Below the pieces are notes generated by a model. The model made no database searches. It was given only the letters and a program-made list of their open reading frames with translations, and was not told where the DNA came from. Position numbers and translations under genes: made by a program. This document shows positions 1 through 11,838 of a stretch of 64,000 bases of DNA, piece after piece (the stretch's first letter is position 1; the number at the start of each line of letters is the position of its first letter). The DNA lies in the NCBI RefSeq assembly GCF_024166365.1, contig NC_064835.1:64398607-64462606 (forward strand). Direction: 5' to 3'. This DNA is from Elephas maximus indicus. Lineage: Eukaryota > Chordata > Mammalia > Proboscidea > Elephantidae.

Positions 1-2021
1 AGAGGCTCTGAGCAGCAGCTGGTACTTGCGTCTGCCAGGCAGGGATCAGCACTGGTGTCTGTGGTAACTGGAAGGCATCTGGGTTCACAAGTCTGTGAGC
101 TAATTTCCCACTTTACACTAAGCACAGGCTGGAAGACATGAACTGGCTGGCCTGCCGCTGGCCACAGAGCCAGAATCTCCCATCTCGCCTGGGAAGGCAG
201 CCATTCTATCACCTTCTGGTTATTGAGGGGAAATGTTTCAACAGGGCACCACTGCCCCGCTCCAGGGACCACGGCTCAGTGTCAGGGCAGGACACAGAAG
301 CAGAGACTGCAGGGATCCTTACCTTGTCACCACCACTGACAACCACTGTGAGCTTGAGCAAGCTGTGCCACCGCTCCTGCCTCTGTCTTATTTGTTGATG
401 GGGAAAAAGAATGATGTCTCCCTCACAGGCTTATGGTGTCTCCTCATCAGCGCTCTGTCAGCAAGTGTTAAATTAATTGATTCGTTTGATTCCAAGGGAA
501 TGGTCCTTCCTGGAGTTGGTGTAACTCAGCAGACCAGGAAGGGAGGTTATTGCTAGGAACAAGTCTAAGTTCAAGCCTGAGCCATTTTCCTAGACTCTGA
601 ATTTGACGCTCTCTCTGCCACTCATTGAATAATGATTTGGGCTGGCAAATCTTCTGGGAATTGCCCCTCTTGAGGGGAGCCACTGAGTTCAAAGCCACAG
701 CTTCCCCAGCCCCACTTGATAGCTGTCTGTTTTCCCTCACATTCCCTCCATGTCCACACACACACGCACGCACGCACACACACGCACACACACGCGCACG
801 CACACAAGAGACAAACACCCTGGGCCCTGAGCAAGTTCTCCCAAGGAGGGCCCTGTAGGTAGGCCCTAGGCATGGTGAGTAGGAAGAGGCCCAGAGATGC
901 TGACTCCTCTAGCCCAGAGGAGGCAGGGGGTTTCTGGTCTCTTGTCTCCTGTGCTGTGGCCACAAATCACTCCCCAGCCTTCCACGCAGAGGCCGAGTGT
1001 CAGGAGCTAGGGGGGTGCCTCTCCTCTGGCCCCACTTTCAGCCAGCTGAAGGATCTGGCTGTCCTCTCCTGGCCCTGATGGCTAGAGGCCACAGGGAGGG
1101 GCTGCAATTCAGGGGCCATGGCTGGAGGCCTCAATGTCTTCCAGGTGTGGGGGAGACCCAGCTGGGCGGGCAGGTGCGGGGAGGGCCAGAGCAGCTGCGG
1201 GGTGTCTGGAAGGCATTTGAGCAGCTAATGTGCGTGGGATCTAATTAAAACATTGGCGGAGGAATCTGGGCCCGAGCCATGTGGAGCAGGACGCGTGGGC
1301 CACGAGGCCTGCCTGAGCATGGGTTAAGTGGGAGGAGTGACTGGCTGAGGAACAGAGGCCAAGGGGGACTCTGGGCAGGAGATGGGAGTGAAGGGGACTG
1401 ACTCTGGCCTGACCCTATCTTTCCCAGCCCTGCCTCTTCCTCTGGGACCTAAATCATTTGATATCTAAAGTGGCTAGGGACTTCAACACCATACCACTGC
1501 TCTCTGCAGAGAACATCAACTTTGGGCTGAGGGGCCAAGGACTGAGAAGGGGGCCAGGCATGCAGACCAGGACCCAGCCTGGCCAGGTGGTGCAGGCCTG
1601 TCCAAGCTCAGCCTGGGCCTGTTTCCAGGGCCAATACTCAGCCGAGCCCCATGAGGGCAGGGCCAGGTCTGCCCTTTCTCTGCTGTGATCTGGAGCTCAG
1701 AAACTTCCAAATTAAGATTTCCAACTTAAGCCATTTCCCCAAAAGCCCAAAGTACAGAAGGGGTGCTGAAGAGAAAGCCAGGGAAGGTTCGGCAACCTGC
1801 TATCCCACTCAACCCCGTAAGTATAGGCATCTGAGTGGCACATAAGCTGAGGACATTGGTCCCTGCAATTATCACCATCATCGTCACTACCACAACCACC
1901 AACAGCACTGTCATCACTACCTTCAGCCCTCTGAGCTCTGTCTTCCGCAACAATGCCCTTGAGAATCACCCCTCTGTTGTACATCAACCTCATCCCTTCA
2001 CTGTAGACCCCATGCTCAGCC
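1..2021. other. Intergenic, no gene seen
   Basis: GC-moderate sequence downstream of DYSF. Short open frames on both strands show no recognisable domain or codon pattern. It holds a (CA)n-type microsatellite at 754-806 and a short AT-rich homeobox-like stretch near 1229-1260. Confidence 0.6.
754..806. repeat. (CA)n/(GCAC)n microsatellite
   Basis: Alternating CA with CGCA interruptions over about 53 bp. The interruptions suggest an old, fairly stable repeat. Confidence 0.9.
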
Positions 2022-2029
2022 TCCTGGAC

Positions 2030-2219
2030 CAGGGACGGGTCACCCGATAAGCAAGGTACATAGGGGTTCCTTGTGCTTACTGACTAATCTGTAGTGCACA
2101 ATTTCACCTGTTTTTCACCACATCAAAGGTGTGAAATTGTGTACTACTTATTAGTAAATAAACACAATTAAGCCTGGGCATACCTTGCTTACTGGTGAAT
2201 CCGCCCCTGTTGTGGACCT
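2030..2219. mobile_element. hAT-like non-autonomous element with inverted ends (copy 1)
   Basis: A 190-bp element beginning cagggacgggtcacccgataag and ending with the complementary pattern cttactggtgaatccgcccctg. The 5' CAGGG and 3' CCCTG termini with long inverted repeats fit a hAT-type MITE. The flanks tcctggac (2022-2029) and ttgtggac (2220-2227) match at 6 of 8 bases, the target duplication size hAT elements make. It has no coding capacity. A related copy lies at 24034. The family name is not known to me. Confidence 0.65.
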
Positions 2220-2227
2220 TAGCTTAC

Positions 2228-3290
2228 TTGTACTCAGTTCAGACCTAAACACATGTTTCTCACCCCCAACCCCAGCCCCTGCCACTCTCCTGGACAGGGA
2301 TCCTCAGACCTTAGAGGTGCTCAGGGGTGGGGAAGAGTGGTATGGACCACCAATGTCCATACACTGGGGTTTCTCCTGGGACACGCCCCCCAGACAAACA
2401 CAGCTCTTGGTTCTGCTCTTCCTGAAGGCCCCTGTGTACCCCAAATCTGGAATTCTCTGCAGCCTGGACAAAAGAACTTCCCATGGAGGAGATATTTCCA
2501 GGTAATGGGCTCAGGACCCAGCGGTCTGGGCAAGGGTCTGCCCAGCCCCCTTCCAAGCATACTCTACCACACCCCAGCCCCTAAGCTGACTCTCTTCCTC
2601 CTTAATTTCCCTGCCCCTCCCCACTACTTTCCATCTGCTCCCAATAACTCAGGCTAGCATCTCCCAGCATGCCTTTCACCTCCTGGTCCCTGAGGGAGGA
2701 CCAAGGAGACACGACACCCCCATTCTGGTCCCTGGCTCAGGGTGTTAACAAGGACCAGGTTTTCACCCCAGCTGTGGGCTGGGCCCTGAGACAGGTTTCC
2801 TCCCTCCAGCCTTCTCTTTTATCCTTCAAATGGTCCAATTTCCCCAACAGATGCTGGGGGTTGGGAGGAGAGAGGCAGGTGGGGAAAATGAAGGCTTCTG
2901 TCTGGAGTGGAGGTGACAGGGAGGGGAGGAGAAGGCGGAGGGGAGCGTGACTCACGCTGGGAGCCTGGTGAGGAGAGAGGGGCACTTCCTCCCGAGGTGT
3001 GAGGGGAAACGGCGAATGAGGCACTATGAAGGGCCCCAGCCCAGAAGTGAGAGGGGAAGTCAAGCAGAGGTCAGGCCAACAGTCCTGAGCAGGGTGAGTC
3101 CTGGGCAATAGGGTCCCCATCCCACCCACTCAAGCCTCCTCAGACCTCAGCTCCTGCCTCACCCTATCCTCCTTACACTGTAAGTCCGGAGGCAGGGGTC
3201 CAGCCCTGTGAAGTCTTCCAGGGACTCTCCACACCCCAGTAGGACTGAACACCCTCCCTAGCAGAGAAGCAGCCTCAGCCTCCCGGCATG
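2228..3290. other. Intergenic, no gene seen
   Basis: Unique-looking sequence with C-rich and purine-rich patches (2880-2945). Overlapping open frames on both strands are low in information and unlike any family I know. Confidence 0.55.
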
Positions 3291-3299
3291 GCACAGGAG

Positions 3300-3483
3300 C
3301 ACCTGCTTGCCCACCTCTGCTTTCTGCCTGCTTCCCTGAGGGCGGGAACCAGTGCGTTTGTCTGACCTCCCTACCCAGGCATCTGTGCTCAGCACATGCG
3401 CTATAAATATGTATTGAATCAATGAATAAATGTATTGAATCAATGAATAAATCAATGAATATTGAAAAAATGAATAAATAAGT
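3300..3483 (+). mobile_element. L2-like 3' end with expanded tail
   Basis: Contains the typical L2 end (gcgggaacc... gctcagcacatgcgctataaatatgtattgaat). The tail is a short tandem repeat of tgaatcaatgaataaatgtat-like units from about 3411 to 3480. Confidence 0.5.
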
Positions 3484-5900
3484 GATGACTCTCATGCCCA
3501 GGAGATAGGAGAACAGAGCTCTGTTTTCTCCCCTACTTGGCTGTGCAGCCTAGGCAGGGCCCTTGCTGTCTGGCCTCAGAGGGCTGAACTAGGTGAGCTA
3601 GGGAGCCTGGAAGCTGCTCTCTCTCCTACATGGGGGGTCCTGAGGGCCAATCAGAACATACCACAAAGCAGGTAGGTTATGGCTGAAAGGTGCACACAGG
3701 AACGGCTTTGTGGGGATTGAGAAGGCAAGCATAGCTGTGGGGGCTACAGAAGTTGGGGTGCTTCTGGTGGGATTGATTTGAGCCCCAAAAGTGGCAACCT
3801 GGGTAGGAGAAGAAGGGGAAGGATGAGTCCTGCCCCCATGGAGGTTGGCACTCGGCCCACTAGCTTTGGGTGTGCACCCGGCGGTGAGTCCTTGTCCTCC
3901 AGTTCCAGGGAAGAGAATTACCACAAGTGCCTGGCTTACTGGTGCAGGATCTATCACTGCAGGTGACCATCCAGTTCTCCTTATTATCGGACTGCATTCC
4001 CTCCTGCTGCCTGACCTGTCAAGGTGTGAATTCAAAGAGTCACACAAGGAGTAGAGGTGCTCTTCTCTGTCTCCTCTGCCCTGAAATGGCCACTATACAC
4101 CCCACCACTCGGCATCAAAGGCACGGGGTTGCGGGGAGGCTCTTAAGGGTTATTGGCATTGTGGTATCTCTCTAACATCCACAGCACATGTGACTGCCCC
4201 ACAGAGCTGGTCTTGAGCATGGCAGGGGCTGTGCTGGGTTGCCTGGATAAGGGATGCTATCTGCTGAAAGGTGCCCCTTGGTGATAAACACAGGGCTCCA
4301 CAACCGAGGTCACTGGCTCTACCTTACCTGGGCAGATGGGGTCATTTTTCAAAGGTAAAAACACTGTTTCCAGCCCCAGACTGAGCCCTGGCCCCAGTCC
4401 CACAAGGCCCTCTCTCCTCATCACCTCTCCATCCTCACTTCTCTCCTCAACTGCCCCTCCCACCTTCATTCCTGATGGATAGGCTCCACCTGTCTGTTGC
4501 GCCCCCTGGGAGAGCCCTCAGCCCTCTGAGTGTGTGCCCAGGACCCCCACTGCACACTCAGAGCCTCCTAGCCATGGACAAGCAGCCCTCACCAAGCATG
4601 AGGTCCAACCATTCCCCCAGGAATCCCCTCACAGGCTCCATGGGGAGAAGAGTGGCTGCCACCAGCCTAGGGAAGACAGTTACCCACAGACTTGTCTAGG
4701 GATGGAGCTTCTCCATTGACACAGGGCCTAACCACGATTTAATCTGCCCCTCAGAAGCCATGAGGGGTGCTCCCTCAAGACTGTGCTCTGCTCCCTGCTG
4801 CTGCTCAGGATTCAGTGTGGTGGGAAGACCGTGAGAAGCTACCCCAAGACCTGGCTGCCTCTGCCCAGGGATGCCAGGCTGCTGGCTGCCCTTATCAGAC
4901 CAAAGGAAATGCAGGAGGCACTGCACTGGCTGAGAGGAGAAAGGACAGATTCGAAGGTGCACCTTCTCTGCCATGTCTTTGCCCACGAGTGCTGTAGCTC
5001 CTCAAAGAGCAGGGATAGGAGGGAAGCCCATTATTGCCCAGGAAGACCGACCATTCCTAACGTGGACACTTTTGGGGGCTCATTGTAGACTGGGAGCCTT
5101 GAAAGGGCAATGTGCACCCTAAAGCGACAGTGCCGTGAAGGTGGGAGTCCAGCACTGTGGGAGGCAAGGAGACTCACGGTGGCAGAGGCATTCTGAGTGC
5201 CCCATTAAGTCCAATCCCTCGGGTCTGTCACTTCCTCCAGGAAGCTTCCCCTGGTAGGGAAATCTTTCCTATCTTCTGTGGTCCTTTGGCTCCCGAAGGT
5301 ACAAGTAGAGCTAGTGTCATTGTCACTTGCTTTCCCTGGGGCTGGGGAGGCAGGTAGCCCCACACTTAGTCATCAATCAACATTCCTTCTCTCACAGGAC
5401 CTCATTAGCACCCTTCACCCCACCCACCTCCACGGGCTTGAGTGGGTCCCAGGGGCTCAAGAAGTCCTGGCCCTTTGGGGCTTGCTGGGCTCCCAGCCTC
5501 ATCTGCCCCAGGGTGCCACTCTGCTGGGAGAACACCCCACGTTCACGCAGTCCCTCTGCATCCTCACGCTGCCGTCCTCAGGAGCATCTGAGCTTGGCCA
5601 TGCTTCTTAAGTCCTCAGAAACTCCTTCAATCCTCCCAGGACCCCTCTCACAAGCCAGCCTGCACCCCACAGGGCCAGCATCATCACTGCCTTCCTCCCC
5701 TTCATCTCCTGCCAGGGCCCAGGCCAGAGCTCTTCCTTGCTGCACCTCTCCGAGGAACCACTGCCTGCCCTTGGCCCCCTGCCCTGCCCCTGCTCAGACT
5801 CCCCACACCCATCTGAATGCTCAAGGCTCAGCCAGGGCCATCCCTGCTGCAAAAGTGTCTGCCTTGTCTTTGCCATCAGCCTAAGGGCGCCACACACCTC
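3484..5900. other. Intergenic, no gene seen
   Basis: No convincing exon on either strand. Frames of up to about 185 codons near 5327-5884 are rich in Pro, Ser and Leu, as expected from C-rich DNA, and carry no recognisable domain. Confidence 0.55.
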
Positions 5901-5904
5901 CCTC

Positions 5905-6250
5905 CGACTGTGGAATTGTTAAAAGCAGGGACTGCGTCTTCCCCATCAGTGCATGTTCTCCAAGGCCAGTGGCCATGCCTTGTCCATCAATCTATGAGCT
6001 CCCAGGCCCAGGGGCTGTATCTACCCATCAGACCCAAGGCTCCCTGGGAGCAAGGACTTTGTCTCCCGCGCCCGCCCGGAATCACAAGGGACAGAGACCA
6101 TGTCTCCCCAATCAGACAGTGAATGTTCTCAGGGCACCATATCTTTTCTTCCAATCTGTGGGCTTCCTAAGGGAGAGGATATGCCTCCCCCATCAGACCT
6201 GGGATCCCTGGAGGCAAACACTGTGTCTCCTCTATCAGACAAGTAGCTCC
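5905..6250. repeat. Degenerate ~42-bp minisatellite (locus 1)
   Basis: About eight diverged units near 42 bp, each of the pattern ctccctggg..gcaaggac..tgtctcccccatcagac. Clean neighbouring units start near 6161 and 6201. A second array of the same unit type occurs at 32760-33060. The unit resembles the 3' region of an L2-type element. Confidence 0.65.
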
Positions 6251-6406
6251 TAAGGGTGCAGGACTTGCTAGGTAGTTTGCCAGGCCGGTGCAAAATAAAA
6301 GTGTGGGGCCCATTGCTCAAAAATCATTAAGAATTTCAAGTGTAGTAACAACAGAGCTTTAAAATAAGTGTGGTGGTTGTCCAACATGATTTAATGTAAC
6401 TGGTGT

Positions 6407-7445
6407 TGTTGTTAGGCTCCGTCAAGTCAGTTCCGACTCATAGCGACCCTATGCGCAACAGAACGAAACACTGCCCAGTCCTGTGCCATCCTTATAATCA
6501 TTGTTATGCTTGAGCTTATTGTTGCAGTCACTGTGTCAATCCACCTCGCTGAGTGTCTTCCTCTTTTCTGCCGACCCTCTACTTTGCCAAGCATGATGTC
6601 CTTCTCTAGGGACTGATCCCTCCGGACAACATGTCCAAAGTATGTAAGATGCAGTCTTACCATCCTTGCTTCTAAGGAGCATTCTGGTTGTACTTCTTCC
6701 AAGATAGATTTGTTCATTCTTTTGGCAGTCCGTGGTGTATTCGATATTCTTCGCCAACGCCACAATTCAAAGGCATCAATTCTTCTTTGGTCTTCCTTAT
6801 TCATTGTCCAGCTTTTATATGCATACGATGGGATTGAAAATACCATGGCTTGGGTCAGGCGCACTTTAGTCTTCAAGGTGACATCTTTGCTCTTCAACAC
6901 TTTGAAGAGGTCCTTTGCAACAGATTTACCCAATGCAATGCGTCTTTTGATTTCTTGACTGCTGCTTCCATGGCTGCTGATTGTGGATCCAAGTAAAATG
7001 AAATCCTCGACAACTTCAATCTTTTCTCCGTTTATCATGATGTTGCTCACTGGCCCAGTTGTGAGGATTTTTGTTTTCTTTATGTTGAGGTGTAATCCAT
7101 ACTGAAGGCTGTGGTCTCTGATCTTCATCAGTAAGTGCTTCAAGTCCTCTTCACTTTCAGCAAGCAAGGTTGTGTCATCTGCATAATGCAGGTTGTTAAT
7201 GAACCTCCTCCAATCCTGATGCCCCCTTCTTCTTTATATAGTCCAGCTTCTCGGATTATGTGCTCAGCATACAGATTGAATAGATATGGTGAAAGGATAC
7301 AACCCCGACGTACACCTTTCCTGACTTTAAACCAATTAGTATCCCCTCGTTCTGTCCAAAAAACTGCCTCTTGATCTATGTAAAGGTTCCTCATGAGCAC
7401 AACTAAGGGTTCTGGAATTCCCATTCTTCCCAATGTATTAATATA
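6407..7445 (-). mobile_element. 5'-truncated RTE/BovB LINE with target-site duplication
   Basis: A 1039-bp insertion flanked by a perfect 16-bp duplication, ttaatgtaactggtgt, at 6391-6406 and 7446-7461. The minus strand encodes the C-terminal half of a reverse transcriptase. One frame (7433 to about 7190) has GVRRGCILSPYLFNLYAEHII; after a frameshift near 7200 a second frame (to 6427) has HYADDTTLLAESEEDL, the catalytic YADD box, then the thumb region and C-terminal part with FGHVVRRDQSLEKDIMLGK. The 3' end is aacaaca-type, as in BovB. It is truncated and frameshifted, so not autonomous. RTE/BovB is known in afrotherians. Confidence 0.9.
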
Positions 7446-7461
7446 TTAATGTAACTGGTGT

Positions 7462-8540
7462 CATTAAATTGTACACGGGAAAAACTTAGAATTGGCAAAC
7501 ATTGTGTTATAGACATCTTTATATAACACAGTAGATTTTAAAAAAATCAATTGAGGAAAAAAAAAGTAATAGAGAAGGTTCCAGGATAGATAGATGGTCA
7601 AATGTGGGAAAACCATAAATGCCAGGAATGTAAATTTAAGTCGTAGATTGCCGTAAGTTTCACTGTAGTCCATAACAATATAAACTGTTAGTAAATACAA
7701 TTATTAAAATGGCATATGTATGCTATTGTTAAAAAAAATAAAATAAAAAGTATGAGGCCCTTCTGATGGCAGGCCCTGTGAAACTCTCAGATCAAATGCC
7801 CATAGAGTTGGCCTGTAAGGGAGGGACAAGGTGAGGGGGTAAGGATCCAGGAACTGAGAGGCCAGGTGGGCACAAGCCAGAGGGATGGGAAGAGGCCTGG
7901 AGGTGAGCAGGGCGGGTCCCAGGCAGGAGGCAGGGTCACTCCCTGAACAATAGGGCATTCATGAGCAGCCTGGCTCCTCGGCAGGCCCCACCACATGGCC
8001 CCGCCACATGGCTCCGGCCTATAATCCATGCTCTGCTCACTGAGCCGAGCACTGGCAGGGGCTCAAGTAGGAGAAAGTTGAGGCTGCAGAGGTGGCTGCG
8101 GTGGAAACATCTATTTTTACCCCAGAAGGTGGGGAGGCAGGTCAGCGGTGGCTTTGAGTGAGTCCCAGAGCAGCCACCACAGGGACCAGTGAGGGGCCTA
8201 GGCTGGGACAGCCATGTGGGAGCAGTAGTGGAGGGCAGCCCAGGGCAGCTTAGGGCCACCCAGGCAGCCACCAAGCAGTGCCAGGGCAGGCCTGCCTCAG
8301 GCCAAGGAGCAAGTGAGAACATCCCTGGAAGAGGCCCCAGGAGGGTCACCGAATCCAGACACTCCCTTTGGTCCCTGCCATGTGGACAGGGTCAGCCTGG
8401 ATCAGAGTTGAGCCTCGGGAAGCTCTGCCCCCGCCTTCCTAGTTAAGCACTGACACCCACCTGTGCCAGGTCCCTGAGGATGCTCTGGGCCATCAAACTT
8501 GTGGAGAGTAAAGGGACAGATAAGAGCCTGCCTGGTACAA
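7462..8540. other. Intergenic, no gene seen
   Basis: The AT-rich left part (7462-7760) may be older repeat sequence interrupted by the LINE. The right part is GC-rich and unique, with no gene. A ctatttttac motif near 8110 resembles a MEF2 site but is isolated. Confidence 0.5.
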
Positions 8541-8544
8541 ACGG

Positions 8545-8950
8545 TTTGCAATCAGCTATTAACCTAAGGGTTGGCCGTTCGAACCCACCCAGTGGCTCCA
8601 CAGAAGAAAAGCCTGGCAAAACACTCCTGTAAAGATGAAACCAAAAACAAACCTGTTGCCATCGGGTTGATTCCACCTCACAGCAGTCTTCCAGAACAGA
8701 GTAGAACTGCCCCATAGGGCTTCCAAGGCTCCAAGCTTTACGGAAGCAGACTGTCACATCTTCCTTTCAGGGAGCAGCTGGTGAATTCGAACTGCCAACC
8801 TTTCTGTCAGCAGTGAGCTCTTAACCACTGTGTCACCAGGGCTACTTTCCATAAAGATTACAACCAAATAAACGCTATAGAGCAGTTCTACCCTGTAAAA
8901 CTTCGGGTCACCAGGAGTCGGAGGGCTGTCTCAAAGGCAGATAACAGCAA
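8545..8950. mobile_element. Nested AfroSINEs in opposite orientation
   Basis: An outer plus-strand SINE (8545-8635 and about 8848-8950) is interrupted by an inner minus-strand SINE (about 8645-8845). The inner copy shows the RTE-like end ttgccatcgggttgattcc and the tRNA-like head gaattcgaactgccaacc...ttaaccactgtgtcaccagggct in reverse. The outer sequence taaagat recurs on both sides. Confidence 0.75.
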
Positions 8951-10486
8951 CAACAAGGGCAGGGATTAGAGGTCTTGCCTAACTTACTCTGAGTGGGGGG
9001 TACCCTTATTTGGGAGTGGAGGGTGGGTGGGCCCTCTAAATAAGGAAGCCAGAGAGGTGGTGGCTGAACCTGGCAGGTGAAGTGCTGATGAACTTCCCGG
9101 CTGTGTACCAGGCTGGCAGACTGCTTGGGTGGACCCTAGCCAGCTCATGGGCAAGGCCGACTCTCCCCACACTTCACCACAGCAGCCAGCATCTGTGGCC
9201 CCACCTGTCTTCCCCACAAAGTGGAACACTGTGCACTGAGGTGTTAATGTTACATGAATCAAACCACGCTGCCCAAGACAACTGGTGGCTCCCCCTGAGT
9301 AATGAAATCTCAAATACCTCCTTGTACAGGGCCAGGCTGGGCTCCCGGCCACAAACTCTGGATCCATTTCTGACTCCTGGATTTCTCTGGCCCCCCTCCA
9401 GCCTGGAGCAAGGGGAAGAAACCCCTCTCCCTCCTTCATCTCTGCCTGCCTACTGGGCTGCCTGTGGGCAAGGCCGGAACTCTGTCAGCCAGGGGAAACT
9501 GAGGCAGAGAAAGATACAGGTCCCCTGCCCAGGGGTGGGGACCCTGGTGTGGCCTGGGGATGCCATTCGCAGACCCCAGGAGCCCCAGGCTGATGAGAAG
9601 GAGCACCTGCCTTTGAGGAAAGACAGTTTTAGCACTCCTGCTCTGGGCAGGCTTCCCCTCTGAAAGGACACTCCTCAGTCCTTAGGACCTTCAATGCTGC
9701 CTCAGAGGCCACCCTGCCTGGTCCATCACCTCCTTGGCATCACAGCAAACATTCCTATAGAGCTTGCTATGTGCCAAGCACTGTTCTAAGCACTTGATAC
9801 TAAATTGGTTTCCTCTCAGGCCCAGCTTCCCTCCTTCAACTCTGTCCTGTGTCCCCTTCCTCTGGGGCTGATGGATGAAAACTTACCCCTCCCAGATGGG
9901 AAGGCTGGGAGCAGAGGTCCTTGGGCAGGATCTACTTTGGAGGCTGGGGCGGGGGTGGACAGGAGAGAGCCTGAGAGGATGTCCACCCATGGCTGCACAG
10001 CTCTGCCCTACTCAGCTCTGGGGAGTATAGTCCATTTCCATCCCTGTCCTTGACAATGAGACACTTAGAGGTGTGCAGTGCACAGCCTGTGCAGCCTTCT
10101 GAGGCAGCCTGGCCAAGACAGGGCAGGTACCAGCTGCTGAGGACTGAGGGGCAGATCTGGGCTGCCCCAGGGGTGTGGGTCATTGTAGGTTATCTGAACA
10201 GCCCTGAGGTCATTCTCTAACCAGTCCTGCCTGGGCTGTGGGGCCTAGACCATTTGACCACAGAGGTCTAAAGAAGGAAAGAAGGGCCTAGACCCAGCCC
10301 CCAGCTGGGGGAGGAGTCAAGGAGAGGGGCCGCAGACAAATGGTTTTTACACTTCGAGTTAATGAGGGTCAGGCAGGGGCACCCACTGGCAGGAGGGGAC
10401 AAATGAGAGGGAAAATGAAGGGAGGGAACAGCAGAAGGGGGGTGACTCGATCACTTATGCAGTCATAAAAACTGCTACAGACACGT
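8951..10486. other. Intergenic, no gene seen
   Basis: A MIR-like tgtgccaagcactgttctaagcactt motif lies near 9770-9800. Otherwise I see no recognisable gene or repeat. Open frames at 9082-9663 and 8984-9439 overlap on opposite strands and neither looks coding. Confidence 0.5.
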
Positions 10487-10514
10487 GCACGCACACACAC
10501 ACACACACACACAA
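10487..10514. repeat. (CA)n microsatellite
   Basis: An uninterrupted CA run of about 13 repeats, preceded by cgtgcacg. Confidence 0.9.
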
Positions 10515-10667
10515 AGACACGTATCAGAGCCACACAAGTTTCCTGAGCCCCATTGTGTGCCAGGCCAGGTGTTGGAGGCTTTGATAGCAAACCCTTATCA
10601 GTGAAGAATTCTTCGCATGTACTCCATTCCCAATACATGTCTATCTATCCACCCATAAATTATATCT

Positions 10668-10836
10668 GGAGCCCTGGTGGCAGAGTGATGAAGAGCTCGG
10701 CTGCAAACTAAAAGGTCAGCAGTTCAAATCCACCAGGCGCTCCTTTGTAACCCTATGGGGCTGTTCTACTCTGTCCTATAAGATCCCTATGAGTTGGAAT
10801 CGACTTAACAGCAATGGGTTTTTTTCCTTTTTAAAA
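10668..10836 (+). mobile_element. AfroSINE with target duplication
   Basis: Begins ggagccctggtggcagagtg, carries the B-box-like cagttcaaatccacc and ends gagttggaatcgacttaac. An 11-bp duplication aaattatatct flanks it at 10657-10667 and 10837-10847. It is short and lacks the middle part seen in longer copies. Confidence 0.9.
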
Positions 10837-10918
10837 AAATTATATCTATGTACTATGTACACTTTGTTTAGACAATGTCCACTGCTACAGATAATGGATG
10901 TGAATCCTAATTCCAAAT

Positions 10919-11103
10919 CTTGTTGTTAGTTGCCATCGAGTCAATTCTGATTCATAGCGTCCCCATGTGTGCAGAGTAGAACTGCTGCATAGGGTTTCCA
11001 AGGCTGTGACTTTTCAGGTCTATCTCCCAAGGCATCTCCGGGTAGGTTCGAACTTCTGGCTAGTAGTCAAGTGCTTAACTATTTCTGCCACTCAGGGACT
11101 GTA
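10919..11103 (-). mobile_element. AfroSINE
   Basis: Starts ttgttgttagttgccatcga and ends taactatttctgccactcagggact, the reverse of the SINE head. Flanks are not clearly duplicated. Confidence 0.85.
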
Positions 11104-11661
11104 ATGGTCCTCTTGATATTTCAATTTGTATCACTGACTTCTTGTCAGGTCTGATTAGATCATCATTGTTTTTTACTTCCTAATGCAATTGACAAAGAGC
11201 CCTTGCTTGGGGTGGGAGATACATCAGTCAGCTGTGCCATCCTCTTCTGCTTGTGTTGTTAGCTTATCTTCAACAGGAGTGGTTTCATGGCAGTAATCTT
11301 TTTAAGTCATATGTCCATTTTGTGAGGGTTACTTTAGCTAAATCCAGATAACGTAATCTATAAATCCTCCTAACCAGACTCTCACCAAAAGGTTATAATC
11401 AATAAGAGTGATGCTACTAATATCCCTTCTCTCAGAACACCTATTGATATAAACCACGTGATCATCTGACACATGGCATGAACGGGGGCCCAGGATCAAT
11501 CCACACATCACAAATTAGGAATGAGTGATATCTTTGACATTTTAGATAAATATTTTCTTCCCATACCCTGATGAAGTGTCTTGTGCACCTCCTGAGGTGT
11601 ATGTTTGGAGACCACCATTGAGGGGAAGACACAGAAATGGAGAAGACATTTTATATCCCCT
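11104..11661. other. Intergenic, no gene seen
   Basis: AT-rich sequence without recognisable genes. It may include old diverged repeat material, but I cannot assign it. Confidence 0.45.
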
Positions 11662-11672
11662 CACTTAGTCTA

Positions 11673-11827
11673 GGAAAACCTGGTGGCGTGGTGGTTAAGA
11701 CCTACATCTGCTAACCAGAAGGTTAGCAGTTCGAATCCAGCAGGCGCTCTTTGGAAACTCTATGGGGCAGTTCTACTCTGTCTATAGAGTCGTTATGAGT
11801 TGGAATCAAATCAACAGCAATGGGTTC
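11673..11827 (+). mobile_element. AfroSINE with target duplication
   Basis: Full short-form SINE (aaacctggtggcgtggtggttaag to gagttggaatcaaatcaacagcaatggg). The 11-bp duplication cacttagtcta lies at 11662-11672 and 11828-11838. Confidence 0.9.
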
Positions 11828-11838
11828 CACTTAGTCTA

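Noticed and set aside
5327-5884. 185-codon plus-strand frame
   Set aside because: C-rich sequence, no recognisable domain, no splice or start context, overlapped by other frames on both strands.
6427-7433. A functional reverse transcriptase gene
   Set aside because: The element is 5'-truncated and has a frameshift just before YADD.
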